DNA of 64,000 bases. Origin: Eucommia ulmoides. Its lineage: Eukaryota; Streptophyta; Magnoliopsida; Garryales; Eucommiaceae. The notes below the pieces were generated by a model. It saw only the letters and a program-made list of their open reading frames with translations, was not told the origin of the DNA and ran no database searches. Below are positions 22,901-37,900 of the stretch, one piece after another (position 1 is the stretch's first letter; each line of letters starts with the position of its first letter). The DNA lies in the NCBI GenBank assembly GCA_016647705.1, contig CM028333.1, forward strand, positions 16,923,743-16,987,742. Reading direction: 5' to 3'. A program made the translations under genes and the position numbers.

Positions 22901-25900
22901 AAGCTCAAATCCTCCTCTATAAATAGAGGAGGTGAGCCAAAGAGAATAATAACTTCCCTGCAAAGAAAATACGCAGAGAGTTAGAGAGAGAAACTCCATT
23001 TGTGAGAAGATATTAGTGAGTGCCAATTTGTGAAGTTTTTACCCACAAATTGAAGACAATATTTTTGTATATTGTTTGAGTGATCCACAAAGTGTGAGGT
23101 ATGTAATCCCATTATTTGTTATAGTGGAAGATTTAAGCGGCCTATGGGTCCCGTGGTTTTTTACCTTCAATTGAGGAGAGTTTTTCCATGCTAAAATCCA
23201 CTGTGTTATTTCTGTTCTATTTTGGTTTGGGAAAATATTCTGGGACCGACAAAATTATCTTGTCATCTTTTCCAACAAAATGGTTATGAGGTTTTCTAAG
23301 GCCCAATTACCATAGAACAAGGGGAAGACTAGAGAGAGATGGGATTGAAATTTACATAATCAACTACACTCCTTAAAAACCCATAACTGCAAATACATTC
23401 AAGATTGAAATCAATTACACTATATTTCAAAATCAAATTATAATCAACTATAATACAAATTTACCGGGTTCTTCACCTAATAAATATTTAAAAAAACAAA
23501 ATACTTACTTGAAATGTGCCATTTTCAATTTATTTAGATAAAAAGAAAAATGTAAATCGATTTTAGGAAAATCAATTTTACTGAAATCGGTCATAATGCG
23601 GTTGATTTTTTGTTTTTTCTCCTAGGCTCACTGTGAGCCGATAGGCAGGCAAACATTGGCCATGGGATGGCCGATGCTAGCCCCCCTTAATTCCCAAAGC
23701 AACCTGCAGCTTTCTTGGGAAGGCCTGTAGCTTCCTTGAGAAGAAAGCCTTACAAAAAAAGTCTTCACAATAATTTTTATTTTTTTTAATATTAATTAAC
23801 AAACTTATCAAAGCATATATATTTTCTTTTCTTAATTTAACACTAAAAATAAAATCTAGGAATAATTGATCATAATTCTAATTAAACAGTCAAATTTGTT
23901 GGCCCAAAGATCCATTCAGAGAGAGTGAATTAGGTAGTAACAAAAAATGTAAATAATTAAATCAAACATAATTATCATTTTTTCTAATTGATTATTATCT
24001 TGTTAAACAACGAAAATGTGTTTAAGTGCACACCTAAACAACTGAAATATAACAATGCAACACATAACAATTTATTCTGATTCGGTAAATTACTCTTATC
24101 TACGTCTAGTCCCCCGAGCTCCATAGAGATTTCGCAAATCACTAATCTTAATTCTTTTTCCAGGTAGGAACCAAACTCTTAAAATTCTATTTTTTTTCAT
24201 AGGTTCAAAATAAACTCTTACAATTTTGATTCTTTTTACAGCCTCAGAATCAACTTTTTACAATCTCACATTATTATACTTATCATTTTCACAGATTTAG
24301 GAAGAACTTTATCTAACCATAATTATATTTTAGGAAGAATCAAAATCTAATTTTTTAAAAGGTTAAAGATTAACCTTAATATTTTTCACAAACTAAAGAT
24401 CAAACCCTAATATTTTTCTTAAGCTAAAGATTAACCCTAACTACTCTGATTAGATATTGTCCCAAATATATCTAATACACTCAAACCCACAAATACAACA
24501 AGTTCACAAGTTTCTTCTCACAGGAGTTTCTTCTACCTTAAAATAATTATATTTAATTAATGTCCCAAAAACTACCTGATAAAACTACGCGAGGCATAAA
24601 TTTGACTTAATCAATTTGAACACAAATAATAAATAATCAGATTTTACAAATAAAATATCGTTTTAAAATATTTTCAAGATATTAGATTTAAAAACAATTT
24701 TTCTAAAACACTTAATCCAAATAATCGAATAATTAATCTACGAAAATACTTTAATTAACTTGGAAAGATTTCACCAATATTTTTTCGAAAAAATTACGAT
24801 ATCTCAGTGAAAAATAAAGACCGGTGATGAAAACGTTTTGCGCCTCGATTAAGAACTCTTTTAATAATATTGTCTTATAAATTTCTCGGCATAAATCACT
24901 GTCTTATAATAGCAAAGATTGATTGTTCTTGGTTGATTCATTTGAAAATGAAGGTCTCCATATATAGACTTTTAACTTGACCTCCAACAGTTAGTTTTTA
25001 AATTACAAGACCTAAAATATGTTAAGACCCCATATATCATATGCTATCAAAATAGATATGTTTCAATTAAAAATACTTTTAGAAAAATTCAATTTGATCT
25101 CCAAACCTTTTTAGATTAAAAACACTTAAAGATAGGACGTAGTTTTGCCAATTCAATTCGAAAATGGACCAAATAGCTAGATACAATTTTAATAATATAT
25201 GATACATAATAGTAAAATACCCAAATCTCCTAAAAATCTCTTTTAAAACATTCAAAACAATGAGAATTGGATAAAATACAGAAATAGTCAATAGACTATT
25301 CTGTAGCCATCAGTTGATCGACCTCGATTTGGTTGACTAACCCTTGTGTAACAGTTCACTTTTTCACTGTTGCACTACCCTGGTTAGTTGACCAACTTCC
25401 CCGTTGGTTAACCGATTGGTCTAGTGAATTTTCCTTTGTTTCTTTATTTTGACTACTAATTTCGTTAGTTGACTGACCCAACTCGTTGGTTGACTAAATT
25501 TGGTCAGTAGGTTTACTATTTTAACTCCCTTAAACTACTGTTTTCATTAGTTGACCGATCCATTTCGTTGATTGACCAAATTGACCAGAAAACTCATTAT
25601 TTTGTGTTAAAACCATTTTTTTTTTTTCACTTAAACACTTTACCAAAAATATATTTATGATTTAACACTTCATAAAAATCATTTTAGAATCTTAAATTTA
25701 TCACTTCTTACCATAACTCATATAAGTTTATTCATTTTAAAGTGTCGTGCGTGATTCTAATTCGGATTGAATTAAGAGTATAAAAGTAATGAGTTATTTT
25801 CATCTAAATGTCGTTAATATCTTCAATGCTCTAAAAATCTTCATTATCTTCATCTTGCACCTACCTTGAATTCCTATGAGTTGTCAATGATCTCTCCATA

Positions 25901-28900
25901 GATTCTTTGACTTTGTGAATCTTCAATAATTAATCTTTTTGACTCATTCGTTCATTTTCATATTTCAATATATGGAATTTTTAATCTGAAATCACCCAAT
26001 AAATAAATTGGTTTCATAAAATATCAACGTTTAATTGTCTATCAAAATATTAGGTTCAACAATCTCCCCCCTTTTTGATGATGACAATTAATTTTTATAT
26101 TTTCTCAAAAGAATAATGTAACCATGCTCCCCCTAAATTTGAGGATAAGTTTTTTCAACTCGTTTAATCATTTTTATGAGAATAATAAAAGATTTTCAAT
26201 TGAAGCATAACACATTGTTCACCTTTTAAAAAACTTCCCCTATATGATTGTAATACTTAGGAGAACAAATACTAAAACATCATACAACGTTTTTTCATTT
26301 GTCATCTCAAAAAGTGGGGACGAATGATAAAAACACTTATTCTAGGCGCATTATTATGCCAAGCCATACCTAAATCTCGAATAATTTTGATAAACAGATT
26401 TTTCGCAAGAGGTTTAGTGAAAATATCTACAAGTTGGTTGGAAGTATCAACATATTCAATAACAACATCTCCTTTCTGAATGTGATTATGAATAAAATGT
26501 TGGCGTATCTCTATGTGTTAGTTCATGAGCGTTGTGTTGGATTCTTACTTAAGCATATCACTTTTTTATTATCACAATAGATAGATACTTATTCCATGTA
26601 AATTTTAAAATCATGTAATTGTTGTTTAATGTATAGAATTTGTGCACAACAATTACTAGCTACCATAGATTCTACCTCAGTCGTAGATAAGACAATTGAA
26701 TTATGTTTCTTGCTAGACCAAGAAACTAAAGTATATCTCAAGAAATGACATGAATCACTTGTGCTTTTACGTTCAACTTTGCATCGAGCAAAATTAGCAT
26801 CAGAGTAACTAGTCAATGGAAAATGACTCACCCTAGGATACCATAATCCAAAATCACAAGTTCTTTTTAAATATCGAAATTTTCACTTGACAATGGTTAA
26901 ATGCAATTCTTTCGGGTAAAATTGACTCACCATTAAAGCCATATTTTTTTATTCCTTCATTTGTTTGTTAGATTTGTAGCCCAAGAAAGAATGTTAATTC
27001 TCCCATCATACTCATTTCAAATTCTACTTGCATGATCTTGGGAAACTCATGGTTAAAATCTTCATAAGTAAAACCTAAAATGATATCATCCACATATATT
27101 TGTACCAATAGGATGTTAGCTTCATTTTGCTTAACAAAAAGGGTTATGTCACTTAGACCACGTCGAAAACCATTTTTAATTAAGTACTAGCTGAGTCTCT
27201 CATACCAAACTTGAGGAGCATGTTTGAGTCCATACAAAACTTGAGTAGTTTAAAACCATGATCAAGTAATTTGTCCTTTTCAAAACCTAGTGGTTGTTCT
27301 ACATAAACTTCTTCAGTTAAAAAACTATTTAAGAAGACACTTTTGACATCCATTTGATATAATTTAAAATTACGTGAACATGCAAACGCTAATAGTTGTT
27401 GGCCCAGTGAACTACCAAGAGGGGATGAATTGGGTAGATAAAAAAATTACCAGAGAAAATACTTCAAAAAATTCAAAAAATTTATTTTAATCTTAAATTA
27501 ATTATTATCTTTATATCACATATGAAATATAATATCAACTAGGTGCACACCAAATAACAAAAAATAAATAATGAAAAATACCAGCACACTAGAAATTTAT
27601 ACTGGTTCACCAAGCTACTCTTGGCTAATCTAGTCCCCCGAGCTCCACGGAGAGTCGTACTCACTAAACTCAAGATTCCTTTAAAGGTAGGAACCAAACC
27701 CTCACAAAGATTCTTTTTATAAGCTCAGAATCAACCTTTACAAATTCTTTTTCTCAGACACATGAATAACCTCTACTTTTTATAGGCTCAAGAATAACCT
27801 AATTTATTTTTGAAACTAAGGCTAAAGAATCAAAACCTCATAAACACTCCAAATATCCTTTTACCCGGTAATGATTGAACCGTTACAAAATTACTCACAA
27901 ATCAATTCAATTCAGGAAGAATTACAACCTCAATCTTTTTGCAAGAAGAGACCGAAACCAGCTACCCTTAGATTAAATACTCCTAATAGTATTCAATCTA
28001 TCACTCAACTCACCAATTACAAATTGATAAGTGTTTTTTCTCACTTGGAGCTTTTACTACCCCAGATAAATTAGAACTCAATTAATATCCCAAAATTAGT
28101 GATAGAAAAGTGAGATATTCAAAATCTGATTTTAAACAAAAAATGGGTAGCACATAATTGAGGAGCACGCAATTAGATTTCTTTAAGAAATTATTTAAAA
28201 AATATTTTTCAATAAAAAATCAAAAAACAATTTCAAAGATCAAATTCCAAATATAATCAAGCAATCAATTAATAAAAAGTAATTTGCAAAGATCTTACTC
28301 GGAATCCACCGAAAGAATAATGATATCAATGTAACTTCAGATCGGTAGTAGCAACAATTCACAGCAAATATCTCTTAGAAAAGATCTCACAATTCTCTTA
28401 GTATGATTTTTCTTAGAAAGCTCAGTGTGATTCTCTTGATGTCTCTCTCTAATATGAAAATCGCATGTCTATATAAAAGAGAATAAAATAAGCTCTCTAA
28501 CGGCTAGTTCCCACTTGTTATGACATTTAATTGCTCTTATAGACCCCTTATATCATTAAGACTTCATCCTGGTCCAAATCACTTAATTATGGCTTTTAAA
28601 CATCTCAATTAAGTCCCCAAAATATTTCTCAATCACAATTAAATAGGAGAGAAAGAATTATATGTACTAAATTGAGAAATATTTAAACTTAATAAACCAA
28701 ATCTATAGGGATATCATAATATATGTTGCATATCTTAAATAATATCAAATCCCTAAAATATCTCGTGAATCTTAACCATAAAATGGTTAGTAATGGTTAT
28801 TATTATAATAAAATCCAGAATTCTACAATATCCTGAAACAGTGCCATAAGTCGACTTACCAAGGATCACCGGTTGACTGCTCGATTCAGGATATAGCCAA

Positions 28901-31900
28901 ACCAAAAATCCATCGCCCCTTTGTTGACCTATATGTCAACTTAGAGATTCAGAGAGTTACATTTTCGGTCACAAGTTGACTTCTCTGTCAACTTATCGAT
29001 TCAGAGAGTTCACCATTTAAACTCTGGTCAACCTACTTGTTGACTTATTGATTCAGAGACTTCATATTCTATGCATGGGTCGACTTATCTGTCAATTTGT
29101 CAATACTGAGAACCTCTTCTAAATTTATTTTTAATTTATTCTCATCGACGTTTTCACCCCTTTAACCGATTTCTTTTCTCGGTTAGCTCCACTAAATACT
29201 TAAATTCAATTTTAATCAATTATCTTTATTTCTTTTTCAATTACACATAGGAACAAATAATTTAACTAATTAGAATCCTATAAAAAATACACATATTTAT
29301 AAAAATCATTTTGTGTCGTGTGTGATCCTAATTGAGATATTAAGAGTTGAAATTTAATCTGAGTTATTTTTCTTAGGTTCTTTAAATTCTTTAACCTCTT
29401 GATCCTTCATCATCTTTGTCATCATCTTCAACCTCTTGATCCATTATGGAACTAATAAAGTAAAACACTCAATTAAACCGTTAGTTCCACAAAAAATATC
29501 AACCTTTAATTGTCCATCAAAATCTTAGGATCAACAATAGTATTCTAATGGCTTCTAATCTAACAACATGTGCATATGTGTACGGCAAAGGATTCGATCC
29601 TCGCGTATTAACTACTTGCAAGTATACGAGGTCAAAATTTTAGTATAGTGTGATCGTGAAAGATCGGGTTATCGTATCCACAGGGATTGGTGTTGTTACT
29701 ATCGAGTACCACGTTTGTCATAACCTAACTTTATCTAGGCTAAAAATAAATGTATTTAATTAATTAAACTAATACTAATATAACCTAAATTAACTATACT
29801 AATATACTAATATGTTTTAGGGGAAAGAATTGCCTAGGGATTAACTTGTTTACAAATACGTGTTCGATCTTGATTTACTCACGTTTACGGTGTTCGACCT
29901 ATTTGACCATTTCGGTATCTAAAATTTCTCCGCCACCTCTCCCTAGTGTAATACGGGGGATATAACGCAACTTCGTGTCAACGAAGAAGTCCCCCTCAAC
30001 GTCTTAATGACCATAGGTCGCGTGAGTCTTGCCCCAACATCATTGATTGCACACAATCCAACTCCCGACCGGGTCATTGGATCATCGCGTCGTGTTTACC
30101 CATCGACAATCTCGGTTCTAAAACTCCACCGCTACCTCTCCCGAGTGTAGGACGGGGGAATACATGACTTCGAGTCAAAGAAGAAGTCCTCCTCAATGTC
30201 TTAACGACCCTAGGTCACGTGAGTCTTGCCCCAACGTCATTGATTGTTTACCCTAATCCGAATCTGGGGTTTGTTAAACCCCATATTCTCCATTTATCTA
30301 TCTAAGCATGATAAATAAACAATGCAATAAACACAATCAAACTACGAAGAACAAACATAAATGCAACATCGAAATCATCCAAACACATATTTATAAATAT
30401 ATCATTGATCCCTATACAATCCATATTTAACTCGTGGTCATAACGGTATAAACATTGAAATCGAGCTAAACATGCTCACAAAATCCTAAGTTAAAGAAAT
30501 AAGGAAAGAAATCGAATAACTTAGCCTCATCCGAAGATTAGCCGCTAAGAACACTAAACGATCGCTTCGCCATTTTCCTCCACTTCAGGATGTGAGCTCT
30601 TCTTCTAAAACTCCTCTACCTACCCTTAGATATACTCTAAGGGGCTCAAAATGCCAAGACAGAACCAAAAATGAGGGAGAATGAGAGCTTAAATAGGGAA
30701 AATATCTAATAAATATCTAATCTGGTGCAGAGGCCACCGCTTAGGTGGTGGGTATGTCTGTTGGTTGATCGCCTCGGCAGTGAAGATAACGGTAGCCTTG
30801 GTTGACATTCTGCAGTTTCACCGCTGCAGCGGTGGACGTTCAGCAAGATCTTGCCATTCTCTACATTTTCACCACCGCGGTGGAGGTCTAGAGGCCGTGG
30901 CAGTGGGCTTCTTTCAGAATATTGCTGTCTTGCTCATTTTTCCACCGTTCTTCCACCGTTTTTGGTTTGATCTCATCATTTCCACTCTAGTTTCCTATCT
31001 TTTTGTCCCACACACCTGATTTATACAAAAAGTATAAAAACTAATTAAAACATAATAAAAACGCTATAAAAAATACTCTAAAACTAACAAAACCGGTTTG
31101 GAAATATATAGGTAGATCATACCTATCAATATGTCTCATCATAATCAATTCATTATTCTTGATTATATCCCTTTTCTACTAATCTTGTTTTGTTTGTAAT
31201 TACCATACCCGATTCATTTTTTTTTATTATAATAAACTCATTTAGTATCAATAATTAAATGAAAGTCAGATTTAGGAACTAGAGACCAAACGTTATTTCT
31301 CTCAAATTGAAGTAATTCTTCTTTACATAGAAGAAATCCATGATTTATCAGTTAAAAATTTGTTAACAGTTTTAGGTTCAATTTGAGAGCTAAATGCAAG
31401 ATTAATGATATCTCTAAGTGAGGACTTAGTACTTACACCTTTTTTGAAATTATCAATAATTTCGTTTATCGAATATCCCAGAATTGTCTTTATAACTCGT
31501 GGTAAAGTCATCTCTTTACTTTGTGGCTCCTTATCCCTAGAATTTAATGATTCTTTTCCTATTTCAATTTCTTGGTTCTTTTGCTTTGTCATTATACATG
31601 CATCATCGTCATCATCCAAATTCTTTCTCGACATAAATGGATTAGATTCTTCAAATACTACATACATAGATTCTTCCACAATTAATAATTGCTTATTATA
31701 GACTCTACATGTTTTACTATCCGAAGTATATCTAAGACAAATCCATAATCTGATTTGGCATCAAATTTTCTTTATCATTTAAAATAAAACATTTACACCC
31801 CAAAACTCTAAAATATGATATATTTAAGTTTTGTTAATTCTAAATCTCATAAGGGGTTTTATTAAAACCTCTTTGTATAGATACTCTATTAATAACATAA

Positions 31901-34900
31901 CATGCAGTACTTATCACTTTGACCCAAAAGTATTTAGGAAGATTATTCTCATTTAACATAGTCCTGACCATTTCCTGAAGTGTCATGTTCTTTCTTTCCA
32001 CAACATCATTTTAAATTGTCTATCACTATTACTATGAATGCTAATTATACATAAATGTTTCAAATTTTGCACACTTACAAAACTTAAAAAAATTATAAAT
32101 GCCATCTCACTTTTCTTAGATAAGAAATATACCCACGTAAGTCTAGAGTAGTCATCGATAATCACAAATGCATAAAACTTCCCTTCTAAGCTAGCAATAG
32201 CATTAGGACCAAATAAATCTAGATGCAATAATTCAAGACATTTTGATATAGACGTATGCAGCTTCTTTTGGAATGATGATCTAGATTGCTTACCTAATTG
32301 ACATGCATCACACTGTTTATCTTTAACATATTTCAGAGCATGTAATCCACGTACTAGACTTTTCTTAAGAAAATTAGAAATTAACTCCAATGCCATAACC
32401 AACAATTTTTAGAAAAAAACATTTAAACATTTTAAATTTTGTGCCAAAAAATCCTCGAATGAACAAGTGTAAACATTTTCAACACGTGACGCCACAAGTA
32501 AAATAATACTATTCTTAATAATGCATATATTGTTATCATATATAAATTTTACCCTTGACGTTGTTTCCAAAAGTCACATGACCTCCGTCTTTAGGTGTCA
32601 AAGATATAAATTTAGATTTGTAACCCATCATGTGTTCGAAAACAACCATTATCTAGGAACTATTCTTTATTTCTTATTGATGCTTTCAGAATAACCTGTA
32701 AAGAGCACTTCAGATAGTTTCTAAGTGGTATCCAATCTAAGTGGGTCGGGTCTTGTTAGACGGGATAATTTTTGTTCCTTTAGGAACCCATAAGGACCAT
32801 TCTCAATGACTAACCAAGCCTTATAGTTGGTGGCTTATGAGAAGACAATCATTTTGGCTTTCCAGAATACATAATTATCACTTGTAACTAAAGGAGGATG
32901 ATGAATAGACCGTTCTTCAGCTACTGCATTCATGTGGTGTACCATGTGATATTTTTAGTTAGGATTTTAAGCCTATCCAGCTAAACCAACTTAGGTACCA
33001 ATTATTGGCCCAAAGATCTACCCAAGAGGGGGGGGGTGATTTAGGTAGTGACGAAAATCTAAACAATTAAATCAAACACAAGTCATTAATTTTCCTAATT
33101 GATTATTATCTTGTAAGTAACGAAAATTTGTTGAACTTAGTGCATACCCAAACAACAGAAATATAATAATGCATCACACAATAATTTATCTTGGTTTGAT
33201 AATTTACTCGTACTTATGCCCAATCCCCAAGCTCCACTAGAATTTCACAATCCACTAACCCTGATTCATTTCCAAGGTACGAACCAAACCCTTACAATTC
33301 TGATTCTTTTCACAGACTTATAATCAACCCTTACAATCCTGATTCTTTTTACAGGCTCAGAATTAATCTTTTACACTCTCACATTATTACACTTATCCTA
33401 GGAAGAATCTTATCTAACTTTAATTTTATTACACGAAGAATCAAAACCTAATCTTTTAAAAGGTTAAAGATTAACCTAATTTTTTTCACAGGCTAAATAT
33501 TTAACCTTAATCTTTTTCTCAAGTTAAAGATTAACCTTAACTACCTTGATTAGATATCGTCCTAAATATGTCTAATTCATTCAAACTCGCAAATGCAAAA
33601 AAATTTCAAGTTTCTTCTCACAGGAGCTTCTACCACCTCAATAAAATTATGCTCAATTAATGTCTCAAAAACTACGTGAGAAATAAATCTGACTTAACTA
33701 ATTTAAAGTACCAATAATAAATAATTAGATTTCATAAATAAAAAATCATTTTAAAAGATTTTCAAGATATTAGATTTAAAAATAATTTTTCTAAAACACT
33801 CAATCCAAGTAATCAAATAATTAACATGAAAAGATTTCACTAGGATTTATGGAAAACAAATACAATATCTCAGTAAAGAACAAGGACCGATGATGAAAAC
33901 GTTTTGCGCCTCGATCAAGAACTCTTTCAATAATACTTTCTTATAAATTTCCCAGCATAAATCACTCTTTTATAATACTAAAGGCTAATTGTTCTTGATT
34001 GATTCATTTGAAAAACGCAAGTCTCCATATATAGACTTCTAACTAGACCTCTAATGGCTAGTTTTCAAATTACAAGACCTAAAATGTCTCTTCAAGACCC
34101 CATATATCATATACTATCAAAATAGGTATGTTTCATTTAAAAATACTTTTAGAAAAGCCCAATTTGGTCCTCAAAATGTTTTAGATTTAAAACACTTACA
34201 AATAGGAAATAGTTTTACTAATTCAAATATTTTAATATATGGAGCAAGATAGGATTTTAATAATATATGATATATAATAGTAAAATACATAAATCCCTTA
34301 AAAATCTATTTTAAAAACGTTTAAAACAATGAGAATTGGATAAAAAACTGAAATAGCCAACAGAGTATTCTACAGCCATCGGTTGACCGACCACAATTAG
34401 ATCAATTGGCCCCTGTGCAATGGTTCACTTTTTGACTATTGCACTACCCTGTTCGGTGGACTAACCTTCTCATCGGTTGATCTATTGGTGGTCTAGTAAG
34501 TTTTCCCTTGTTTCTTCATTTTGGCTACTAATTTTGTTAGTTGACCGACCTAACTTGTTGGTTAACCGAATTGATTAGTAAGTTCAATATTTTAACTCCC
34601 TTAAGTTACTGATTTCATTAGTCGACCGAACCACTTCATCGGTTAACTGAATTGACTAGAAAACACATTATTTTTTGTGTTAAAACCATTTTTTTTCACT
34701 TAAACACTTGACCAAAACATTTTTATGAGTTAACACTTTATAACCATTTTAGGACTTTAAATTTATCACTTCTTACCATAAGGCATATAAGTTTATTCAT
34801 TTTAAAGTGTCGTGTATAATTCTAATTCAGGTTGTATTGAGTATAAAAATAATGAGTTGTTTTCACCTAAATATCGTTAATGCTCTAAATCTTTATTATC

Positions 34901-37900
34901 TTCATCTTGCACCCGCCTTGAATTATTTTGAGTCTTTGATGATCTCTCCATAGATTCTTCGACTTTGTGAATCTCCAATGATTAATCTTTTTGACTCATT
35001 ATTTTTCTTATTTCAATATATGGAACTTTTAATCTGAAATCACTTAGTAAAACCATTAATTCCATAAAATACCAACGTTTAATTGTCCATTAAAAACATT
35101 AAGTTCAATAGAATTCATAATTTATTATATTTTAATTTTAAATTAAATATTGATGGTAGTGGACTTTTTCATAGGCTACTTGGGCTCTGGGCCACCATCG
35201 TCAGAGGGTTTAATCCCCCGAGGAAAAAGTGTTGCATTTGATGAAACCCCTCTGCACCAGAAGCCCAATACTTGTTTGGGGATCAGGCTTGCAGGCGGGA
35301 TCAAATATAGACCTCAGTAGAAGAAAGTGAGCCACCACGAAATCACTAGAGAATATTCATGTGGCATGGAAGACGCATAAATAACAGAATAATCATTGTG
35401 CTGATAATGGAATAGTGACTAGGAACTCTCTCTTTCTCCACTACCGGTGAAAAACTGCATAAATAATCGTGAAAGCTTGAGCACAGGTACATGCAATCCA
35501 CTACGCATATTTTCACATTCAGATTTGTACTCTTTATTCAAACAGATACTTACTCTCATGCTAGAGGTTCTTCATGGTGATCCACCCCCCGGTGCTAAGA
35601 ATTTGTGTAGTCACTCTTAGAAGCAAGGAATGGAGTCTCGTAGGGACATAACTATAAATTTAGTATGTTACCATATTTAGGCAACATCAGTTGGCGCTGT
35701 TTGTGGGAAACGATGGTTAAAGTAGTATTTCCTATCCACTGTGCTTCGATAGTTCTCCAATCATGCTCACTCACTCGAAGAGTATTGCCTTGAGAGAAAA
35801 TCATCCATCGATACAAGAGCCGCAATTTGATCACTTGCCCCTTTAGGAACTACTAATGGATCTTCCTGCTCTCGACCCTGTGCCAGTGTACAGGAGAGCT
35901 CGTCTCGAACAATTTGAGAATCAAGTCATTGAGATAAACAACTAGATTATCTAGCTAGTGAATACCTTCCAGGAACTTCCACGATCGCCAACCTTGGGTG
36001 TCCATGTTCTTTGCTAGAGAGGCTCTCATCCGAGAGAGCCGTCTTACTTTATCGGACGTGCATATGTGGAGGTTGAGCGTGTACACAACCTTCATGATGA
36101 GCCTCTCGAAAGCTAAATCTACCTATGGGAAGGGTTAAGCCATAGGAGGTCACCATCGTTGCTGTTAGAGGTAATTTATGCCGAATCACGTCCGCACCCA
36201 GCTCGAGAGCGGTTCCCACTCAGGGGACAAACCCTGACCGTGGAGCTTCGTTTGAATGAAATTGAAGAAAGATTGCAAGTGTTGGCATTAGACACCAAAA
36301 AAAAGGTCCCTTTCCCAGTCGTCCTCCCTTCACGAGGGAGATTCTAGAAGAACTGCCACCTCTCCGATTTACTTATCCTACCAACCTAATGCTCTCTTAT
36401 GATGGGACAACGTACCCGATCGATCACATCGCTATGTTCAAAATGTTCCTAGACCTGTAGTGAGCCTTTGACTCCTTGATATAAAAAAGCTTCCTCGTCA
36501 CCCTACATAGTCGGGCCTGAGAGTGGTATTTCACTCTTGTTCCACGTTTTATCTCCTACTTCGCAAGCTTGGAGAGAGACTTCCTAGTATGCTTCAAGTC
36601 CAACCATAAGAAGTCATAAACCTTTACTAGTCTTCTTACTATTAAACAAAGAAAAAATGATCCACTGAACCATTTTCTTAATCAATTCGAGGATGAGGCC
36701 AGGGATGCGAACCATCTGGACAATGGCATGACCCTTGCCTTCCTTATGAGTGGGCTCTAGACGGAAAATTTCTTTTTTACTCACCAAGAACTTGGTAAAG
36801 ACCATCACTAGTACTCTGTTCCATGGGGGCACTTTGATCAATCCAACTCTATGATGGAAGACAAGGTTGGGGCGTAATAAGTTTAGGATAAAAGGAAGGT
36901 TAAAAGATGATAGAAGAGCTCTGACACAGAGACCAGAGGAGTTTATGCCCCTGATATTGCCGGTGGAGGTGATCCTATGAGAGATTGCCAAAAAAGAACC
37001 TAGCCTCAAATGGCCCGGCCTTCTGAATTGAAGTAAAGAAGAAGAACAAAAATAAATACTATGAGTTTCACAAGGATCACGGCCACATGACAGATGAATG
37101 GTTCTAGATGAAGGAAAAAATTGAGAGTCTGATACGATGTGGCTATCTTTAGTGTGGATAACCGTAAAGGAGAGAGAAGAATGAAACAAGTCCCAAATGA
37201 ATGTATGAAGAAAAAAAGAAGCCCCGTGACCTCAAAAGGATTTAAAGAGAGATTCAAAAAATCGTGACAAAAGGATTGCCATAAAGTCAACAATACTCTG
37301 CTAGAACACCATTGGGAAACCCGTCAAGAACGGTAAATTTCATAGGAGGCATGGCGCGTGCGGCGTTCTAGCCAAGTAAGCCTCTATGACATCGTTTCTG
37401 CTAAATAGTTTGATGAGCCTAGCCAATAATAGCCCGTCATCTCCTCAGGTCGGTAATCGTGGAGGACTTAGCGATCTCAAAGTAAGAATCTCTAGCAAAG
37501 ACAAAAGATATCACTAGAGAGGGTCAGGTCGATGTGGCCATCCTGACCTCGACCTTGGTGCCCGTGTTAGCCCATTAAACCTAATGGCCGAGCCCATGGG
37601 CTTTTCCAACAATTGTCAAAGGCTTAGACCCATTACTTTAATCCCTCTCATGTTTTCCATGCGCCAAATTAGTGCGGATAACTAAGCTTAAGGCCCTAAT
37701 TTTTGGGATGATAATGAGACTCTCACCTATAAAAGGAAGGCATTAGTAAGCCTTTCAGGAGGTTGCGAACCAGAGGTAATAGCTTTATTTTATCCAAGCG
37801 ATTTCATTTTCTTTCCCTTGAGCTCTTACTCTCACGCCGAAAGGGACACGATGGGAACACCCCGACAGGTCTAGTGTGCAGGTACCAACCCGAAGGCCAA

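Larger units (their letters stand above)
17718..23277 (+). mobile_element. Ty1/copia element, two LTRs, nearly full length
   Basis: Element of 5,560 bp in the same direction as the host gene, flanked by a perfect AAATG target-site duplication (17713-17717 and 23278-23282). LTRs start TGTTGGG and end AACA. The primer-binding site TGGTATCAGAG (18351) matches initiator tRNA-Met, and the polypurine tract GTGAGGGGGAGA ends at about 22686. Domains follow in Copia order: gag, protease, integrase, RT, RNase H. It is broken in fewer than ten places. Over the last ~350 bp the LTRs differ by roughly 5 percent by eye, suggesting an insertion a few million years old at usual plant rates. Confidence 0.93.
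23897..35110 (-). mobile_element. Old minus-strand Ty1/copia (Sire/Tork-like) with two nested solo LTRs
   Basis: On the minus strand: 5' LTR 33003-35110, a tRNA-Met-like primer-binding site TGGTACCTAAG just inside it, then a short gag start, protease, integrase, RT and RNase H, a polypurine tract (AAAGGGGGGAGAT) and 3' LTR 23897-26061. The flanks AAATT (23892-23896) and GAATT (35111-35115) agree at four of five bases. Two solo LTRs (27397-29536 and 29579-31128), each with a perfect 5 bp duplication, lie within the RT part. The LTRs differ strongly by eye, more than in the sense Copia, so this insertion is much older. Heavily broken. Confidence 0.88.

Noticed and set aside
36159-37293. Host genes encoded by open frames on either strand at 36.2-37.3 kb
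   Set aside because: The plus strand shows gypsy gag motifs in this interval; the minus-strand frames are shadows.
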